A stretch of DNA of 64,000 bases, taken from positions 620,001 to 684,000 of the forward strand of contig JADLZK010009224.1 of NCBI GenBank assembly GCA_015847255.1, in the 5' to 3' direction. Within the stretch, counting starts at the first letter, position 1. Every line of letters starts with the position of its first letter. Shown here piece after piece: positions 11,850 through 25,275 of the stretch. The stretch is from Hyparrhenia diplandra (Eukaryota; Streptophyta; Magnoliopsida; Poales; Poaceae). A model generated the notes under the pieces. That model had not been told where the DNA came from. It saw only the letters and a program-made list of their open reading frames with translations, and ran no database searches. The translations under genes and the position numbers were made by a program.

Positions 11850-12960
11850 CCGGTGTTGATGCCATTAGATGTGGATCGTAATGAGAACAAGAGGCAGAGG
11901 GAAAAAAAGACCAGTATGCGACAACGATTGATGAGAAGAGACGTTGTGATAGGCATCAGATGAATAGCCAAGGTCGTGTTGATCTAAATAACAGCTTGGC
12001 GTGTGATTCAACAGTTTGGCGTATGATCCAACATGCAGATGAGAATACAAAAGATGAAATGGATGAAAATAGTGACCGGCTTCATATGCAATCAACCTAC
12101 AATAATAGCTTGGAACTATTATCAGGTTATTTATTAGGATGACAAAAGTATTGATTGGAGGCATCGGCGACTATAAATTAAATGACTTGCTTTTCTATTT
12201 TATGGTAATATTTGTAGATGACACTGGAGTTTTTGGTGACATGGACACTGACGAAGTTAGCAATACTGAAACAGGTACACTTTTTTGCATAGCCTAAGAT
12301 TTTGATGAATTACACCCATGTTTGATTATTAGAATTTTCTTACAAACACCGTCCTAGGGTGCGTTGATTAATATGTCATTCCATGTAGGACCCGAAGATG
12401 CACCCCTCATGTGTCCAAAAGAAAGAAAAGCGTGCTCGTGATAGAGCAAGAAAAGCTGCAATGTCTCTTTTTTTTCGATAAAGGATGACTCATCCGGAGC
12501 TGCAATGTCTCCTGGACAAAGGATGCTGACAACGTGAATTGTATGCAATAAAAAAATCAGCAAAGATGCTAGAGTTGACTCCAAAGGATACTACCCACGT
12601 TGGAGATCCTGTTGATACTTTAACTAACGCCATTGCTCATGAAGCTGGTAAGCCTTTATAAAAACAATGTATGGTTTTTAATTAAAATTTGGCAAACATC
12701 CTGAACACCATCACAGTAGACATTGTTGTTTTAACTATATTATAATTCAATTTATTGTGTGTCCTTCATTAGGGATCAAATGTTGAGACCAAACTTTATT
12801 TTATTATATATGTATAGGTGTTGAAAATACACCCACTTCCTTGGATAATACCGTCATGTGCCTAAAAGAGCATAAGCCTGAGCTAGAAAGAGCACGAAGG
12901 AATGCAATGTCTCCCTGGACAAAAAGAGCTGATAAACAAGAGGCGTCGTGACTTGTATGC
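11850..12960 (+). pseudogene. Decayed N-terminal coding remnants of Helitron protein
   Basis: Three short stretches (near 11890, 12415 and 12855) encode basic Arg/Lys-rich peptides such as KRKKRARDRARKAAMS and ELERARRNAMS. They resemble the repeated basic segments that precede the Rep domain in plant Helitron proteins. They are separated by AT-rich intron-like sequence and stops. The assignment rests on composition and position only. Confidence 0.35.
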
Positions 12961-13439
12961 GGCACAAAACACAACTAAAACCTACAAACGGATGGTGAGA
13001 GAATGTTGAAACGAAATGAGAGCCACAAAACCTACAAACGGATGGTGAGAGAACATCGAGCCAACACTTTGCACCCGGACTTGATCGCAATGGAGAGCCC
13101 TCACTGTAACCCTTAGCCTATTTTCCCTTCTCCACCTCAATTGCCTAAAGCGTCTTTCGCATGATATGGAGATACCTGAATTTGGGGGCACACCTATTTA
13201 CATCGCGTCGGTTGTAGTTGAAGATCCAGGAGTTGATACCCCCCAATTTGAACCGGCACATACCATACATAGGAATGGGGTGAACAATGGAGAGAGGAAT
13301 GCCCTTATATGCCCGTCGCAATCAGACTTTTCAAGCAAACATTGGAAGAAGGGCTAGAGGTTGTGCAAATGGAAATAGTGATGATGCGAACAACCCTACT
13401 CATGCAAGTGTGGTTTATAATGGTAAAATGCATATATTA

Positions 13440-14260
13440 TAATGGTAAAGCTCGTCCGCAACATGAGGGCTCAGAGTGACCCGTGGTTTGCAAATTATCT
13501 GTTGCGCATTGGTAATGGAACGGAAAAGGTTTATGGAGATGACAATGTACGGATTCCAGACGAGATCTGTGTCCCGTACTCTGGAGATGTTGAGAAGGAT
13601 CTTCGTGACATTAATTGATCGACATCATCAATCCGGACCTAAACGCAAACATGGAGAATAAAGACTACATCACCTCCGGAGCGATTTTATCTACACGTAA
13701 CGACTGGGTGGACATGATCAATATGAAAATGATTGATATGTTCTAGGGTGGCGAGATGGTGTATCATAGTTTTGACTCTGCTGTAGATGATCCACATAAC
13801 TACTATCCGGTAGAGTTTCTTAACGAGCCCCGAACCCCAATGGCTTTCCTCCACATGTCCCGAAGCTCAAGCTCGGGTGTCCTGTGATCTTGCTTTCGAA
13901 TATTGATCCTGCCAATGGGTTGTGCAACGGTACAAGGCTGCTGGTGTTGGGGTTCTCAAGAAATACAATCGACGCTGAAATCGTGGTGGGGCAACATCTT
14001 GGGAAAGCGGGTATTCCTTCCTCGAATACCTCTTTGCCCATCGGACGAGATGTTCGGTTCGAAGTTTAGAGGAAGCAGTTTCCCTATCAGGTGAGCTTCG
14101 CCATGACGGTTAACAAGTCACAGGGCCAAACAATCCCGAGCGTGGGTGTGTATCCGCCCGCACCGGTGTTCTCTCACGGTCGGTTGTATGTTGCGATGTC
14201 TAGAGCCACATCAAAAGCAAATATCAAGATCCTCGCGCTCTCGCCTCGATGCGGACGCAC
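13440..14260 (+). pseudogene. Helitron Pif1-type helicase, C-terminal fragment
   Basis: Translated segments match the end of Pif1-like SF1B helicases encoded by plant Helitrons: QSDPWFANYLLRIGNG near 13470, PANGLCNGTRLLV near 13910, then FAMTVNKSQGQTIP (helicase motif V region) and GRLYVAMSRATS (motif VI region) at 14100-14215. The enzyme would unwind DNA during rolling-circle transposition. The fragment is broken: it needs at least two frame changes, an in-frame TAG stands after MIDMF near 13745, and Walker A and B are absent. It is a relic, not a working transposase. Confidence 0.85.
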
Positions 14261-14456
14261 GGGAGGAGGAGGCCAAAAAAAGTTGGAGAAGAAAAATATT
14301 AGAAAGAATGGCGTCGGAAAAAATAAAAAGAATGCACCAAGTAAAAAAGGTAAAGATAAAAAGACTCCAACAGGTGATGGAATTTTTCACGAAGAATATT
14401 ATATGGAAGGAGGTTCTAACACAATAGGCGAGGTAATAGAAGATTACTAACACTTA

Positions 14457-14693
14457 CTCCCCCGTTCCACAATACTTGCAATTCTTTAACTCATATAAAG
14501 CGTGTTTGACCTCTCGTCTTATTCAGCTTTTTTAATCAATTTTACCACTACATTTATGAATTAATACATCACTAAAGATATTGTAATGACGTTTTGTTTG
14601 TTTTATAATTTACATAAAAAATTTGAATAAGACGAGCAGTCAAACATAGTTTATATGAGTCAAATAATTGCAAGTATTGTGGAACGGAGGGAG
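14457..14693. mobile_element. Stowaway MITE nested in the Helitron
   Basis: The 237-bp element is flanked by TA on both sides, with ends CTCCCCCGTTCC and GGAACGGAGGGAG (Stowaway consensus CTCCCTCCGTTCC). The two halves are inverted copies for most of the length, giving a long hairpin (TTGCAATTCTTTAACTCATAT near the left, its imperfect inverse near 14655-14675). It has no coding capacity. Confidence 0.9.
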
Positions 14694-15107
14694 TACAATG
14701 TAATTTTATTAATTTATATTGTACAAATATTATTTAACTAACGCCATATTTGTTGATATTCAGGTACTTATAAATGTTTTGTCGAGACTCTACATGGAGG
14801 TGTTATATGCACAATACATCAATGTAAAATCATATGTATATATTATATTCTCGGTCTGTATATGTAGCTTTATTGTGTTACTTTTCGCAAAACTTACTTT
14901 AGTTGAATTACAGAAAAGTCCATAAAATAGAGTTTACAAACCCGCGAAATCCATGATTGATTGTGTTACTTTCACAAAACTTGTTTGAATTAAATGTCAC
15001 TTTAATATCATTATTTAATTTTATAGTATTGTTATTTTATCCTGCGATCCATGCATTTTTATATAAAAATTTAGTTATCCTGTAGCAACGCACGGGCATT
15101 TAACTAG

Positions 15108-15371
15108 TAAACATCAAACATCATTGCTGTACGTGGGGAGAAATGAAAAGCAGCTGATCCATCACTACTAAACCCAATTAGCGACCAAATTACATATATT
15201 GTCCACTTTCTCCATGCAATTGTAGTAATAAAATAGAAATATAATAATAGCTAATGTAAAAAACGATTGCAATCTATAAAATAGAAATATAATAATAGCT
15301 AATATAAATTATGACGATGCAACGAATAAGCTACTGATCGTCGAGCATTGCTAGCGTAAGTGTTTGTGTAC
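15108..15371. other. 3' flank of MATH-BTB copy B
   Basis: This AT-rich flank continues the host sequence interrupted by the Helitron. It matches 56703-56969 next to copy C, and a diverged version lies at 62930-63075. It holds two copies of ATAGAAATATAATAATAGCTAAT. Confidence 0.7.
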
Positions 15372-16723
15372 TCAAGTCAACTGCTTGACGAGAAGCTCGA
15401 CGAGAAGCGGGAGGCAGGTAGCTTTCATCTGCTCGAAGCCACGGGTCTTCGAGATCGCCTTCATAGACCCAGGGCGAGCCATGAATTCCATGCACTCAGC
15501 CTTGAGAGCCTGGCACTGGTGCTCCTCCGCAGCCACCAAGATGGCTGCCACCGTGTTGAAGTCGATGCGCCTGCACAGTGCCTCCTCGCACATCATCTCC
15601 AGCCTCTGGAACTTGTACTTGTGCGCCGCCCCAAGCAGCGCACGCGCCATATCCACGCTGCCGTCGTCGTCGCCGTCCTGCTCCGGCTCCTGGGTCAGCG
15701 TGTCATCACCGTCGCTGTCCCAGTAGCTGTCGTCGTCGCTGCTCGAGGAGCTGTTGTTGTTGCTGTCCTGGTCCAGCTCCAGCTCTTGGGGCAGCGTGTC
15801 GGTGTATATGTAGTGGAGCATCGCCTTGAACACCTTAGGCTCGATGCCTTTGATCTTCAGCACGCGCCGGGCGGCAGCCTCCTTCTCCTTCTCCTTCTTG
15901 CTGCTGGTCGTCACGGTCAGCGCTTGCAGCTCCGCCTCCAACACCGGCGACCGCGCCGCCAGCAGCCACCCGTGCACGTCGAACGTCTCCCCCGCGACGT
16001 CGATGGTCACGTCCGCTCCGTGCTTCTGCTTCCACAGCAGGTCGCTGAGTTGCTGGTGCAGGTCGGACGGCGGGACCACAACGCTGCTACTCACCGGAGC
16101 GCCACCACTGTCGAGCTCGGAGCAGTCTTTGATGGTGGTGATGTCGCACATGATCGTGAACCGGCCGTCGTTAAGAGCACCGGACTCCTTAATGTCTTTC
16201 CACTTGACGAAGTCGTCGAATCCTATCGAAACGCCCTGGTGTCTTCGCGAGAAGACGCATTGTTCCCTCGAGCGGCTGTAGCCGGGCACCGGGTTCCCAG
16301 CGAGATCGAGCAAGCTGAACTTGAACTGGACGGGGACGTGGTGGTTGTGCAGCTCGTAGCCTCTGCAGTCTCCATTGTCGAGCTCGAGGTACAGGGAGAT
16401 GCAATCATCGTCTCGGCCTTCCTTGCCGTCATCGTCTCCGCCTTCCTTGCCGTCACTGTGGAAGTAGTAATCATGGCCTCCGCCATTCTTGTCACCGCCA
16501 TTGAGGAGTACCTGATACGCCAGGTGTAGCCTGCCGCCTCAAATGGCTGGGACGTCGGCCAGGATATTTGGGGCAATTGGGGAGCTTCCTTGACGCCGAG
16601 TAGCCGTCGATGGTGAGCTTGTGGGAGCCGGTCACTTCGCGCGTGATGATGGTGGAGGTGGAGGCGCAGCGCGAGAGCTGCCGCGCAGCAGACGACGACA
16701 GGATGAGCGGTAGCCGCCGCCAT
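15372..16723 (-). pseudogene. MATH-BTB gene copy B, frame-broken in the MATH part
   Basis: This encodes a MATH-BTB protein, a predicted CUL3 ubiquitin-ligase adaptor in which MATH binds the target and BTB binds CUL3. The BTB part is intact in one frame from about 16313 to the stop at 15374-15372: GADVTIDVAGETFDVHGWLLAARSPV, FKAMLHYIYTD, ARALLGAAHKYKFQRLEMMCEEAL, then a BACK-like tail (VAAILVAAEEHQCQALK). A Ser/Asp-rich loop of about 40 residues interrupts the BTB fold. The MATH part is damaged: the shared 10-base insertion after the ATG (16723), a 1-base deletion near 16580 that brings the MATH frame back, and another near 16503 that loses it again. It is intronless, as expected for the grass-expanded clade. 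A 389-codon antisense ORF over it is a shadow. Confidence 0.85.
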
Positions 16724-16842
16724 GATCGACGAAGGAGGGACGTGGCCGCCGGAGCAGAAGAAGTAGATGGATGGAGAGATAGATCTAGCTAGGTGATCTT
16801 CGTGGTGGTTAGGTTCATTTGTAGCCTTGCAGATTGGGTTGC

Positions 16843-16852
16843 ATATATATAG
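16843..16852 (-). promoter_or_regulatory. TATA box of MATH-BTB copy B
   Basis: The minus strand reads CTATATATATGC about 120 bp upstream of the conserved ATG, as in copies A and C. Confidence 0.55.
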
Positions 16853-17589
16853 GTTGGATGGTTGCATGGTAGGCAAGAGATAATCATGGCAATGTGGACT
16901 CCGTTAAACAGAGAGGATCGGAATAATAAGATCCGGGCATCGATCGAATAATATCTTGAAATTGATCTATATATGCATGCATTGGATTCTAACTTCCTTA
17001 CCTTCAAAACTAATAATATCTTGTTTTTAACTTAATTTCTGATTTCATTATTGACTGATCGACTGCTATTTTTTAGTTTATGCGCCGATTTTTTTTCTCC
17101 CTTCCAAATTCCGCTGCAGATACGGTTGGCTGGGTATAAACTTGCAACTAAAATCAGAGAGGATTAATTTGGATTTTGCATGTGATTTGGACATAGATAT
17201 ATATAGTTTTCGAAATTATAGGCTTATTAGATGGCACGTTTGTGCAAGTATTAAAGTTTAGTTATCTTGCATGGCCCATTTTATAAGTTTAGATCCTGGA
17301 TTTTTTTTAAGTAAAGTTTAGGACCTGGATATATGCAGCTTTGGAGGTTATTAAAGACCTACTATATAGTAACACCATGCAATGCATTGTGTATTTGCAA
17401 ATTTGGAAAGTTTGGGCCTATTTATATGACACCGATGTGTAACATTATGTCAGCAGCTCTCCGTCAGGGCTCAAGGCGGTCGAGCAACCTGAAGAAGCAG
17501 AAGAGAAACGGCCTCGCCATCCAGCTCACGACGACGACCCAGGGGTCTGGCTCGGCCCAACCCGAGGACATACAAACCTGTACTTTGGG

Positions 17590-17870
17590 AGTGCCTAGGG
17601 TTGTGAGTAGGGGCGGCTCAAAATCCCAGGCGCCGCTACAGTGGGCGGCAAGCCTCGTTGATGGCAAGTCGCCCCTACTAACGGCGTAGTAGGGGCGGCT
17701 GGTCTTATGAACCATCCTTACTATTAGCGGGGTCGGCTCGATATCCTACCGTGGTTCCGGCTGTGCCGACAAATTAGAGGGCGGGCCGTTGTTACGAGCC
17801 GCCCCTACTATTAGTGGGCGGTTATTATCCAGCCGCCCTAATGTGACCATCATTAGGAGCGACTTTAGAT
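17590..17870. repeat. GGGGCGGCT repeat cluster, unit B copy
   Basis: It is a near-identical duplicate of 1290-1570, with direct and inverted GGGGCGGCT motifs. Confidence 0.5.
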
Positions 17871-18543
17871 CCAACTGCCCGCATAAAGTGGTCTCAGAGC
17901 ATATGGCCGAACCAACCACCTTCTTCCACCACGAGACATTCACTCAAACTCGCAAAAAAAAAAAAGTTAGGAGGCCTTGGGCTCCTCCCAAAAATTGTTG
18001 TACTAAAGTGGAGGTTTTCAACTCAAATCTTTTTGTGGGAAGCTTAAATAGGTAAGAAAATGCTATTCCTACTCTTAATTCTAGTTATATTGGATGGCTA
18101 GGGATTAATTTGGATATTGCTTTTCTCTCTCTTTTGTGGTGCTTGAGCTATGGAGCAAACTAGAGCTTAAATTTGGAGACACTAGGATAGATTAGTGGTA
18201 ATGTTGGATTAGACACTTTTCTAGTCTCTCTTACATTATTTTAGTGGACTAATAAAATATCTAGGGTTCATGTGTTCATTTTTTATGAACATGATTTTTT
18301 TTAATTCCTATTCCAAATTTGTGACACGTTTTTCTCTTTCATATGGGATGTTCTTACAGTGACTCTTTGTAGTAGTGCTGGGGACGCCACTGATGGAGGC
18401 GTGCAAAGTTGTGCTACCCACAGCCCATGGAGGAGTGTTACCAGCTGCTGGAGGTGTGCAAAGTTGTTGTGCTACCCATGGCCCATTGGATGAGGAGCGT
18501 TACCTGCTGCAGGAGGTGCGGTGGTTCACCCCCTCAGGGTAGG

Positions 18544-19843
18544 TGTTGGTATTTGTTAACCTACAGGAATATTATGATGGATAATCCGCAAGCGAACGGA
18601 TACCGGTGAGCACTTCACCCGGGAATAGGGTTTTAAATATCGAATCCACAGGGAGAAGGTGAGAGGGTACGTCAAAGTGTATAGCTAAATCCAGAGTGGC
18701 TATATAACTAGATTAAAAGAGAGGTAAGGAGTTCCATTAGGAAGGTCTTGTTCTCACTTCAAGTAAATCATTTGCAACATTATTCTTAAGAGGGGTTGTC
18801 ATGAAGAAACTCTTAATAAAGGGGTTCTACGCTAATAACGCAGGGTCTCCTATGATTTCTATAAACGGGAGCAGGCATACAAAGGAATCAATAGTGCTGT
18901 CACCACTACGAACAGCCTTAACTAAAAAGTACACCCCGGCCTATAGAAGGTATTCGTAATGAGCTAGTCAATCTAAGCACCACGCTTACATTAATCTAAC
19001 AACTTTAACTCAAGAGCAACCAAGAATCAAAGTAATCTTATCAAAGAAATACGAAACTTAAGAATAATATAAACAATATCACTTACTCGAATGGAAGTCG
19101 AACAATCCACAAAATCTCGTGAGTTGCGCCCAATGGCACCAACCGGAGAGGAAGAAGAAGATGGAGGCGCCAACAGCTCGGGCCTTCCTTCATCTCCGCC
19201 TCAACCGCGCTCTAATTCTCTCAACTTGAAGCTCTACTCTCAACTCTAATCTAGGGCTTCTAGTTTTACATCTTGTTTATCTAAGATTTGATGATTGAAG
19301 CTAGGGGGTCTAGGGGTCTATATATATGGGTCTTCTCCTCGTCCCTTCAGCAAAGAAGCGATGTGGTACTAATCCGGTGTTTGATCTTGATCCATCCCGT
19401 CCTTCTACCGACGCCCTCGGATCAAACCGACATCGAACAACCGGTTTTGATTGGCGTCTTAGAGGCGGTGGAGGAAGCTTCCCGAAGCGGAGGTGACTTG
19501 GCCGCCAAGGTGGGCCGATCGGCCTATTATTGGGCCGATCGGCCCGGGGTGGGCCCCTCCGGGTCCCGCCGTGGGTCGCGCTTCCCGAGTCTTCTAGATG
19601 ATGTATTTCTTGGTTCCGAGTTCCGTTCACGCCGGGTGTATTCCGAGCCTTCTAGTCTTGCTTTGAAGTTGGATTTAGATTTATTTAATTATGTTGTTTT
19701 CTGTTAAGTCCCTCGCAAATCACAACTTTACCAAAACTTATGGAAATCATTAGTGTAAATCCCTAATAAGGTTATCTAATTATATTTTAGTCCTTTTCCA
19801 TATTTAGTTGACAATTAAAAGTATACGTTAACAAGTGTCAACA
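18544..19843 (-). repeat. E1 3' LTR (left in window)
   Basis: It starts TGTTGGTATT and ends GTGTCAACA. On the minus strand it holds the twin palindromes GGGCCGATCGGCC (19512-19524, 19532-19545), a TATA box near 19317-19327 and the hairpin TAAGC-GTGGT-GCTTA (18974-18988). Confidence 0.9.
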
Positions 19844-20339
19844 AACTCCCCACACTTAGGCTTTTACTCGCCCTCGATAAAAGGATGGTCTAACTTTAAT
19901 GTAACCGTAGAGACAAAGAATGGATCATAATTATACTCCATGGTCATACCTCGCACTTTGGGATATCCGAGCATTTAAATGGTTAGAAACAGATCACCTT
20001 AAATTCTTTAAACCAAGTCATTTGGAGAGATTTTGCATAAGTTTTGAAAAGAAAGCATAGCTGTACTTACTCCTTTGTGACACTCTCAAATCTCTCAAAA
20101 TATATTATATCCTCACAGGTTCATTTATTATATCATATGTGGAGCTCAAGAACATGTAGCACACTTACCTTGTATTTATTGCTAAGTCAACGTGGATCCA
20201 TGGAGATAGATGTCATAAGTCATAGATCAAGGTGTGCATGTGAATCAAGATTATTATTACCAATTGCTCTTTCTAGTTGAAAATCTTTCTATCTCCTTTT
20301 TTTTTTCAGCATTTATATTTATTTATTTTTTTCAAACGA

Positions 20340-20535
20340 GGTAACCAGCTATTTAGTGGAGAGGTGGGTTCTACTCACCCTCGGACACTTGTCCATTTTA
20401 CTCTCTTATTTATTAGAGAAGTGGGCCCTACTCACCCTCGGACACTTGTCCATTATTCTTCTCTTCATTTTTGCCTTTTTCTTTTCTTAGAGAGGGGGGT
20501 TCTTTTCGCCCGTAGAACACTTGCTCATTTTCTCT
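20340..20535 (-). repeat. Three-fold GGACAAGTGTCC-type repeat near the E1 polypurine end
   Basis: Three imperfect units of about 55 bp carry GGACAAGTGTCC (or a diverged form) followed on the minus strand by GAGGGTGAGTAGG and CCCACCTCTC. Counterparts lie at 49890-50070 (E2), 32720-32890 (E4) and 37490-37650 (E5b). Confidence 0.7.
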
Positions 20536-23507
20536 CTCTCTCACTTTTCTCTCCACTCTTAGAATTTTTTTCAACATTTGGCTTTTTCATAGCTGTACCT
20601 TTTTCAACAATTAAAATTATGGGAGATAGAGATTAAAACTTTTTAGAGCATGGATACTTTAGTGAAAGCAAAGGTAATGCGTGATCTTGATTTTTAGACT
20701 TTAGACAACTTTCAACATGGGTCGTGGTTTTGACAAAGCTCAACACAAGAAAGCAACAATTAATTAGATATATCTTTAATGATTGCTACGGCTCTATTAG
20801 GATGTATCATTGATCACAAAGGAGAAGCATAACTAATGATTTTAATATTTTGAAATAAATTACTCTCCAAGGACAAGATACAAGAAAGAGGATCTCATTA
20901 TTCTAACTTTATTATTTCTCGAGGTTTTAAGCAATTAAAACATCCCAACAAGTGATGTGTGTATATATAGGAATCATGCAAAACTTTGTTCATGGGTTAA
21001 CAGGACATCTTTTTCATATAGGGAAAGCATACCATAACAGAAAAAGACTTATTTTAATTCGAATGAAAACTGATTTGCGTAAAAATTGAAAAGTTTTAGG
21101 AAGCAAACCGAGCGGTGGATCTAAGCCGGGCCCGAGTGGGACCGGGCAAAGGGGCCGGTCGGCCGATATATGGGGCGGTCGGCCTCCCATCGGACCGTGT
21201 CGGGCGCGCGGGTTCGTCGTCGAAGTCGATGGTTCCGTCTTGGTTCGAATTTCTTGATTTTGGTCGCGAAGAATTCTGTTGGGTCGCCGAGGATCTCCCC
21301 ACACTTATTTTCTCGTTATCTTGCATACAAAGCATGGTGGAGACAAAAACATATCCGTAAATATATGGAGAATAATTGACTCAACTTGTGGATGACTTCC
21401 ATAAGAGCACTTTATTCTATAAACCCTAATATTTAAAGTAAACTAATTTTAACTAACCGAATAAATCGAACTAACTTTAAGACTTAAACGCTAAGACTTA
21501 TTAACTCTAATCAAAGCAAACATATATAATAATTAGCTAATAATTTAAAAAATAGTGATACCTATCGTGATAACGGGGGTGCTCTCCCCAATTTGGATAT
21601 TGCAAAGTAGTCCTTTGATTCATCCTTGGAACTTGTTCGCCTTCGGGTTCTCCTTACATGTTCTCCCTACAAATATTAATTCCGCACATACCCAAGGAAC
21701 AAATTCTAGGAACATATTGTGAGCCTTCATGTGCTCACGTATTTTTGGATTTTTTCGTAAAAGCGTGGACCTTCATGTGCCCACATATTTTTAATAATTT
21801 TTCTATGCAAAATGGATGATGATGCAAAAACATATGAATGCAATATATTTTTTTATGCCACCACAACAAGGAATACTTGCATGGGGCTTTTAAAGAAATC
21901 GATGCGTAAAAATAGTAAACATATTTTTATGAATTTTTTTATGCGGGTGTAGGAAAGTAAATATGCTAAAGGAAATATGCTAATTTAAATATGCCGTGTA
22001 GAAAATAAATATGCAGATAAATACCGAAGTTACCTCTCGGCGAGAGTTTTGAGTACTTACTCCCATGGCGTGCGTCATCGATGGCATCTCGCCGGAATGT
22101 CGTGGTTCGAAATGGTGCCTTCAATGATCTCGACGAGTGGCGAGATGAGGTGGCCGATGAAGATGGTGTTTGTTCGGGCTTGATGATGCGGGTAGTGGTA
22201 GGTCTTCGAAGGTGTACTCTTGACGCCCTCTTCGCAGGTGATGCTTCTTTCTTTTTCCATGTCGCTTCTTCGGAGGAGACCTTTCTTAGAGTGGCAGGTG
22301 CCGAGTGTTCGATTTGGTCGGGGCGAACGAACTTCTTTAATCTTTCTTAATGTCTTCCTTGTTTGTCAACTCCGTTCCAACTGGTCTTGTGATTTTTAGC
22401 AAGCGTCTCGCGCCTTGTTCTTCTTGGGTCTTGTGGTGAGGTAGGCAATAGTGGTGGTGTAAGGCCCTCTTGATGGAGTATGGAGATGAATGACCCATTA
22501 CTCTTGTCAAGTGGTCTACACCTCCAGTCATGTCGTGCTCACTTTGATCTTCCTTGGTCACTCCTCAAGTGCATCATCCGATCTTAATAGCCACTTGGTG
22601 ATGGCGTTGCCCATGTTCTTCGCCGATTAACCGCTTGAAGGAAGATTGGATGGTGGCAACCGGCAGCCGCGTCTTGTTTAGTGTGCATATTTGTAGGTCG
22701 GGGACTTTCACTTGTAGGAATTGGGGAAGTAAAATTTCTCCTCTTATTGCGCAAAAGTGAGTCCCGCTTGCAAAGACAAGGTAGAGATCAAGTGCATGGG
22801 CTCTGTTGGTGGGAAAACACCATCGAACCAAAATTTCATTTACTTCGCTCTCTAACCTTGTGGGCACATTGAACAAGATAAAGATAATGTATAAGTTCAT
22901 TTATGACAAGGGTGGTAAGATCAGAAGATAAATCTAGCATGTAAATATTTTTAGCAAAATAATGAGCGATCAAGAAAATGATGCTAGAAACAGTTTTAAA
23001 AAGCTAACATGTCGAAGTTAACGAGATTGAATCATGTGAAACTATAGCTCTAGCATGTTTGACTTTTCATTTATGAGGATGCCATAGTAAAAAAGGGAAA
23101 TCTTAATGACTACTTACCTCAAGGTGTTACCTTTATTATTGGAGTATGATGGCGCTTATTACACCTTGTGGTGGTCCTTTTCTTCTTTTGAGTGGCATGT
23201 GGGGTGGCGAGTGCATGTCGAGGAGGAAGAGGATGGCTTGATCATCTTTAATGGAGTTGGCCTCCTCCTTGATGCTTCTATCACCCATGAATTCCTCCAT
23301 GAGTGAGTGCTTCGATTGTGGATCTTGTCTTCGTCGGTCTTCTTCTTCTTGGCTCATTGGGAATCCGGCCGTATCTTGCTCCATCTCTAGTGAGTTCATC
23401 TCGACCTTCCCCCAAGTTTGTTTCAAAGTTTATTCTTTTCTGCAGGGGTTAGTCCAACAAAGATATACCAGCATCTACTATAGTTTACTATGGTTCAAAA
23501 GTCAACC

Positions 23508-23675
23508 TAGACACCACGCCTAATTTGATTTAGGAAGGCATTCTAACCTAAGCACCATGCTTAATTTTAAAAGCCTTTAGAAGAAAGATCACTACACCTT
23601 ATGGTTTCGTGAATCAAACTAAACACCATGTTTAACTCGAGCCATGAAAACAATTTAAACTAGGCACCATGCTTA
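23508..23675 (-). repeat. RTGGT hairpin cluster inside E1
   Basis: Four short spaced palindromes lie at 23508-23522, 23549-23563, 23620-23634 and 23661-23675. On the minus strand the loops read RTGGT and the stems TAGGC/GTCTA, TAAGC/GCTTA, TAAAC/GTTTA and TAAGC/GCCTA. Matching clusters lie in E4 and E2. Confidence 0.7.
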
Positions 23676-25275
23676 ATCTAAAAAGGTGTATGAAAATACT
23701 TCAAAACCTAAGCATACTATAGTAAACAATGGTAGCATGAAAGCATTGCAGAGATTTATTCAAACAGAGATGATAGAGCATGATAAGTGTTTAACAGATC
23801 GAGCATGGCATGAAGGTAAAAAGACAACCAAGCTAGTATAGCAACATAATAATAAATGTTTCTATTCATGTAATTTAATGTTGCATAATGACTGGTTGGA
23901 CATACCTTGTATTGTCATCCTTCGTTTTTCTTTGCTCCAAACCCGGAATGGTTAGTGACAAGAATACCCGAAGGAATATTTTTATAATCATATGCTCATA
24001 ATGTAGGGGTATATAGTGATATATAAGTCTTTATAGTATTTCCCCCTAGAGTGCTTGTTTTAGGACAAAAAGCTCGTCCTTGGGAAATTTTTCAAATTAT
24101 GAATCAAGATGATAAAGTGGTTTCCCTTATATTGCCAGTCTCAAAATTTCAAGCCGTAGGAAAATTCATCAACAACCACCCTTTCTAATTTTTTAAGAAA
24201 GAGAGTATGAGGGGGTTGGAGATCTCATGTGTGGTAAGAATTGAGATGGCAATCAATTTAGGAGTTTTCAAATGAGCATGGACTAGGTGGAAAAGTTCCA
24301 TTTATGAAGTAGTCTTTATGCTCATTGATGTTCTCCAGATAATGTGCTCCTTTTGGTCTTCCTTAGATCGTTCATAATATTTTAGGATCGTGAGGAGACG
24401 CAAGAAAAGGGCACAAGATGATTCATTGGGCTCAAGGATGTGGTTAAAGATGGGTTCGAAAAGAATTATCTAATTTGAACATAGAAAGAGAGAGACAGGA
24501 GTGGCTTCTTGATGGCGTTGCTCTCTTCCTATGGCATGATCAAATATGCCATCCTTGAGGTTCCCCCAATGTCCTTGCGTAGCAATAAAGGTGTTTTCTA
24601 AGAGATTATCTTAAAAGAGGTTTGGATTATATATGGTCTCTTGTGAAGCTGGAAGTTCATGAAACTCATCATCTAAAGAGATATCCAAGGGTTGAATTTC
24701 TTCTCCCCTTACAGTGTTTTTAGCGCATTGATGGTTTGGGGTCGATAGCTAAATCTTGGGATTGGAGTGATGGTGATATAGCTATCAGAACTTCTATTTT
24801 TTTTTCGGCCGGAGGATGATTCTTTTTCCTTTGGGTGGTCATAAAGAATGCTAGTATATGGGTTTCACCCGCCGAGTTCGCCAAAGCAAACCTTGCTTAA
24901 GAAAGAAAAGGTTCCTCCAAAAACTGCATGATGATCATGCGCACAACACTTTCATGATGTCGGCAAAGACTCCTACCATAGAAGATATGATCCTCGCTTC
25001 TCACTCGAGAAGTATTGCTTCATGATCATTTTGATCAACCGTAGGCGTAGCTAATGGCCGATGTAAGGATGAGATCTAAGGATTCTAGTGGCCGAGCTTC
25101 CGCTTTTAAGGGTGCAGTATAAGATAGATAAATATGGAATCAATTGATCCCACGAAGATAGAAAAAGATGAGAAGATAGAATAAAAGAAAAAAAGATAAA
25201 AGTATGGTACAAGATTTAGCTATAGTTTTTCAACATGGTCTCAAACCGTTCTCCCAAGAACGTATTTTAAATGCT

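Larger units (their letters stand above)
7919..15107 (+). mobile_element. Helitron (7189 bp) inserted in unit A
   Basis: It begins TCTTTACTACC after an A and ends GCACGGGCATTTAACTAG before a T, the usual TC...CTAG form inserted between A and T without target duplication. Unit B has the exact empty site (cgcatata^taaacatc, between 56702 and 56703), so both ends are certain. It carries a decayed Pif1-type helicase C-terminus on the plus strand, so it descends from a RepHel-coding element; no readable Rep HUH motif was found. It also contains a Stowaway MITE, a GT/T microsatellite and an exon-like GC-rich block. From 9400 to 11800 I see only AT-rich sequence without a gene. Confidence 0.92.

Noticed and set aside
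15360..16529. 389-codon plus-strand ORF, the longest in the window
   Set aside because: It is antisense to MATH-BTB copy B. The minus strand encodes clear MATH and BTB motifs, while the plus-strand product is low-complexity His/Leu/Val.
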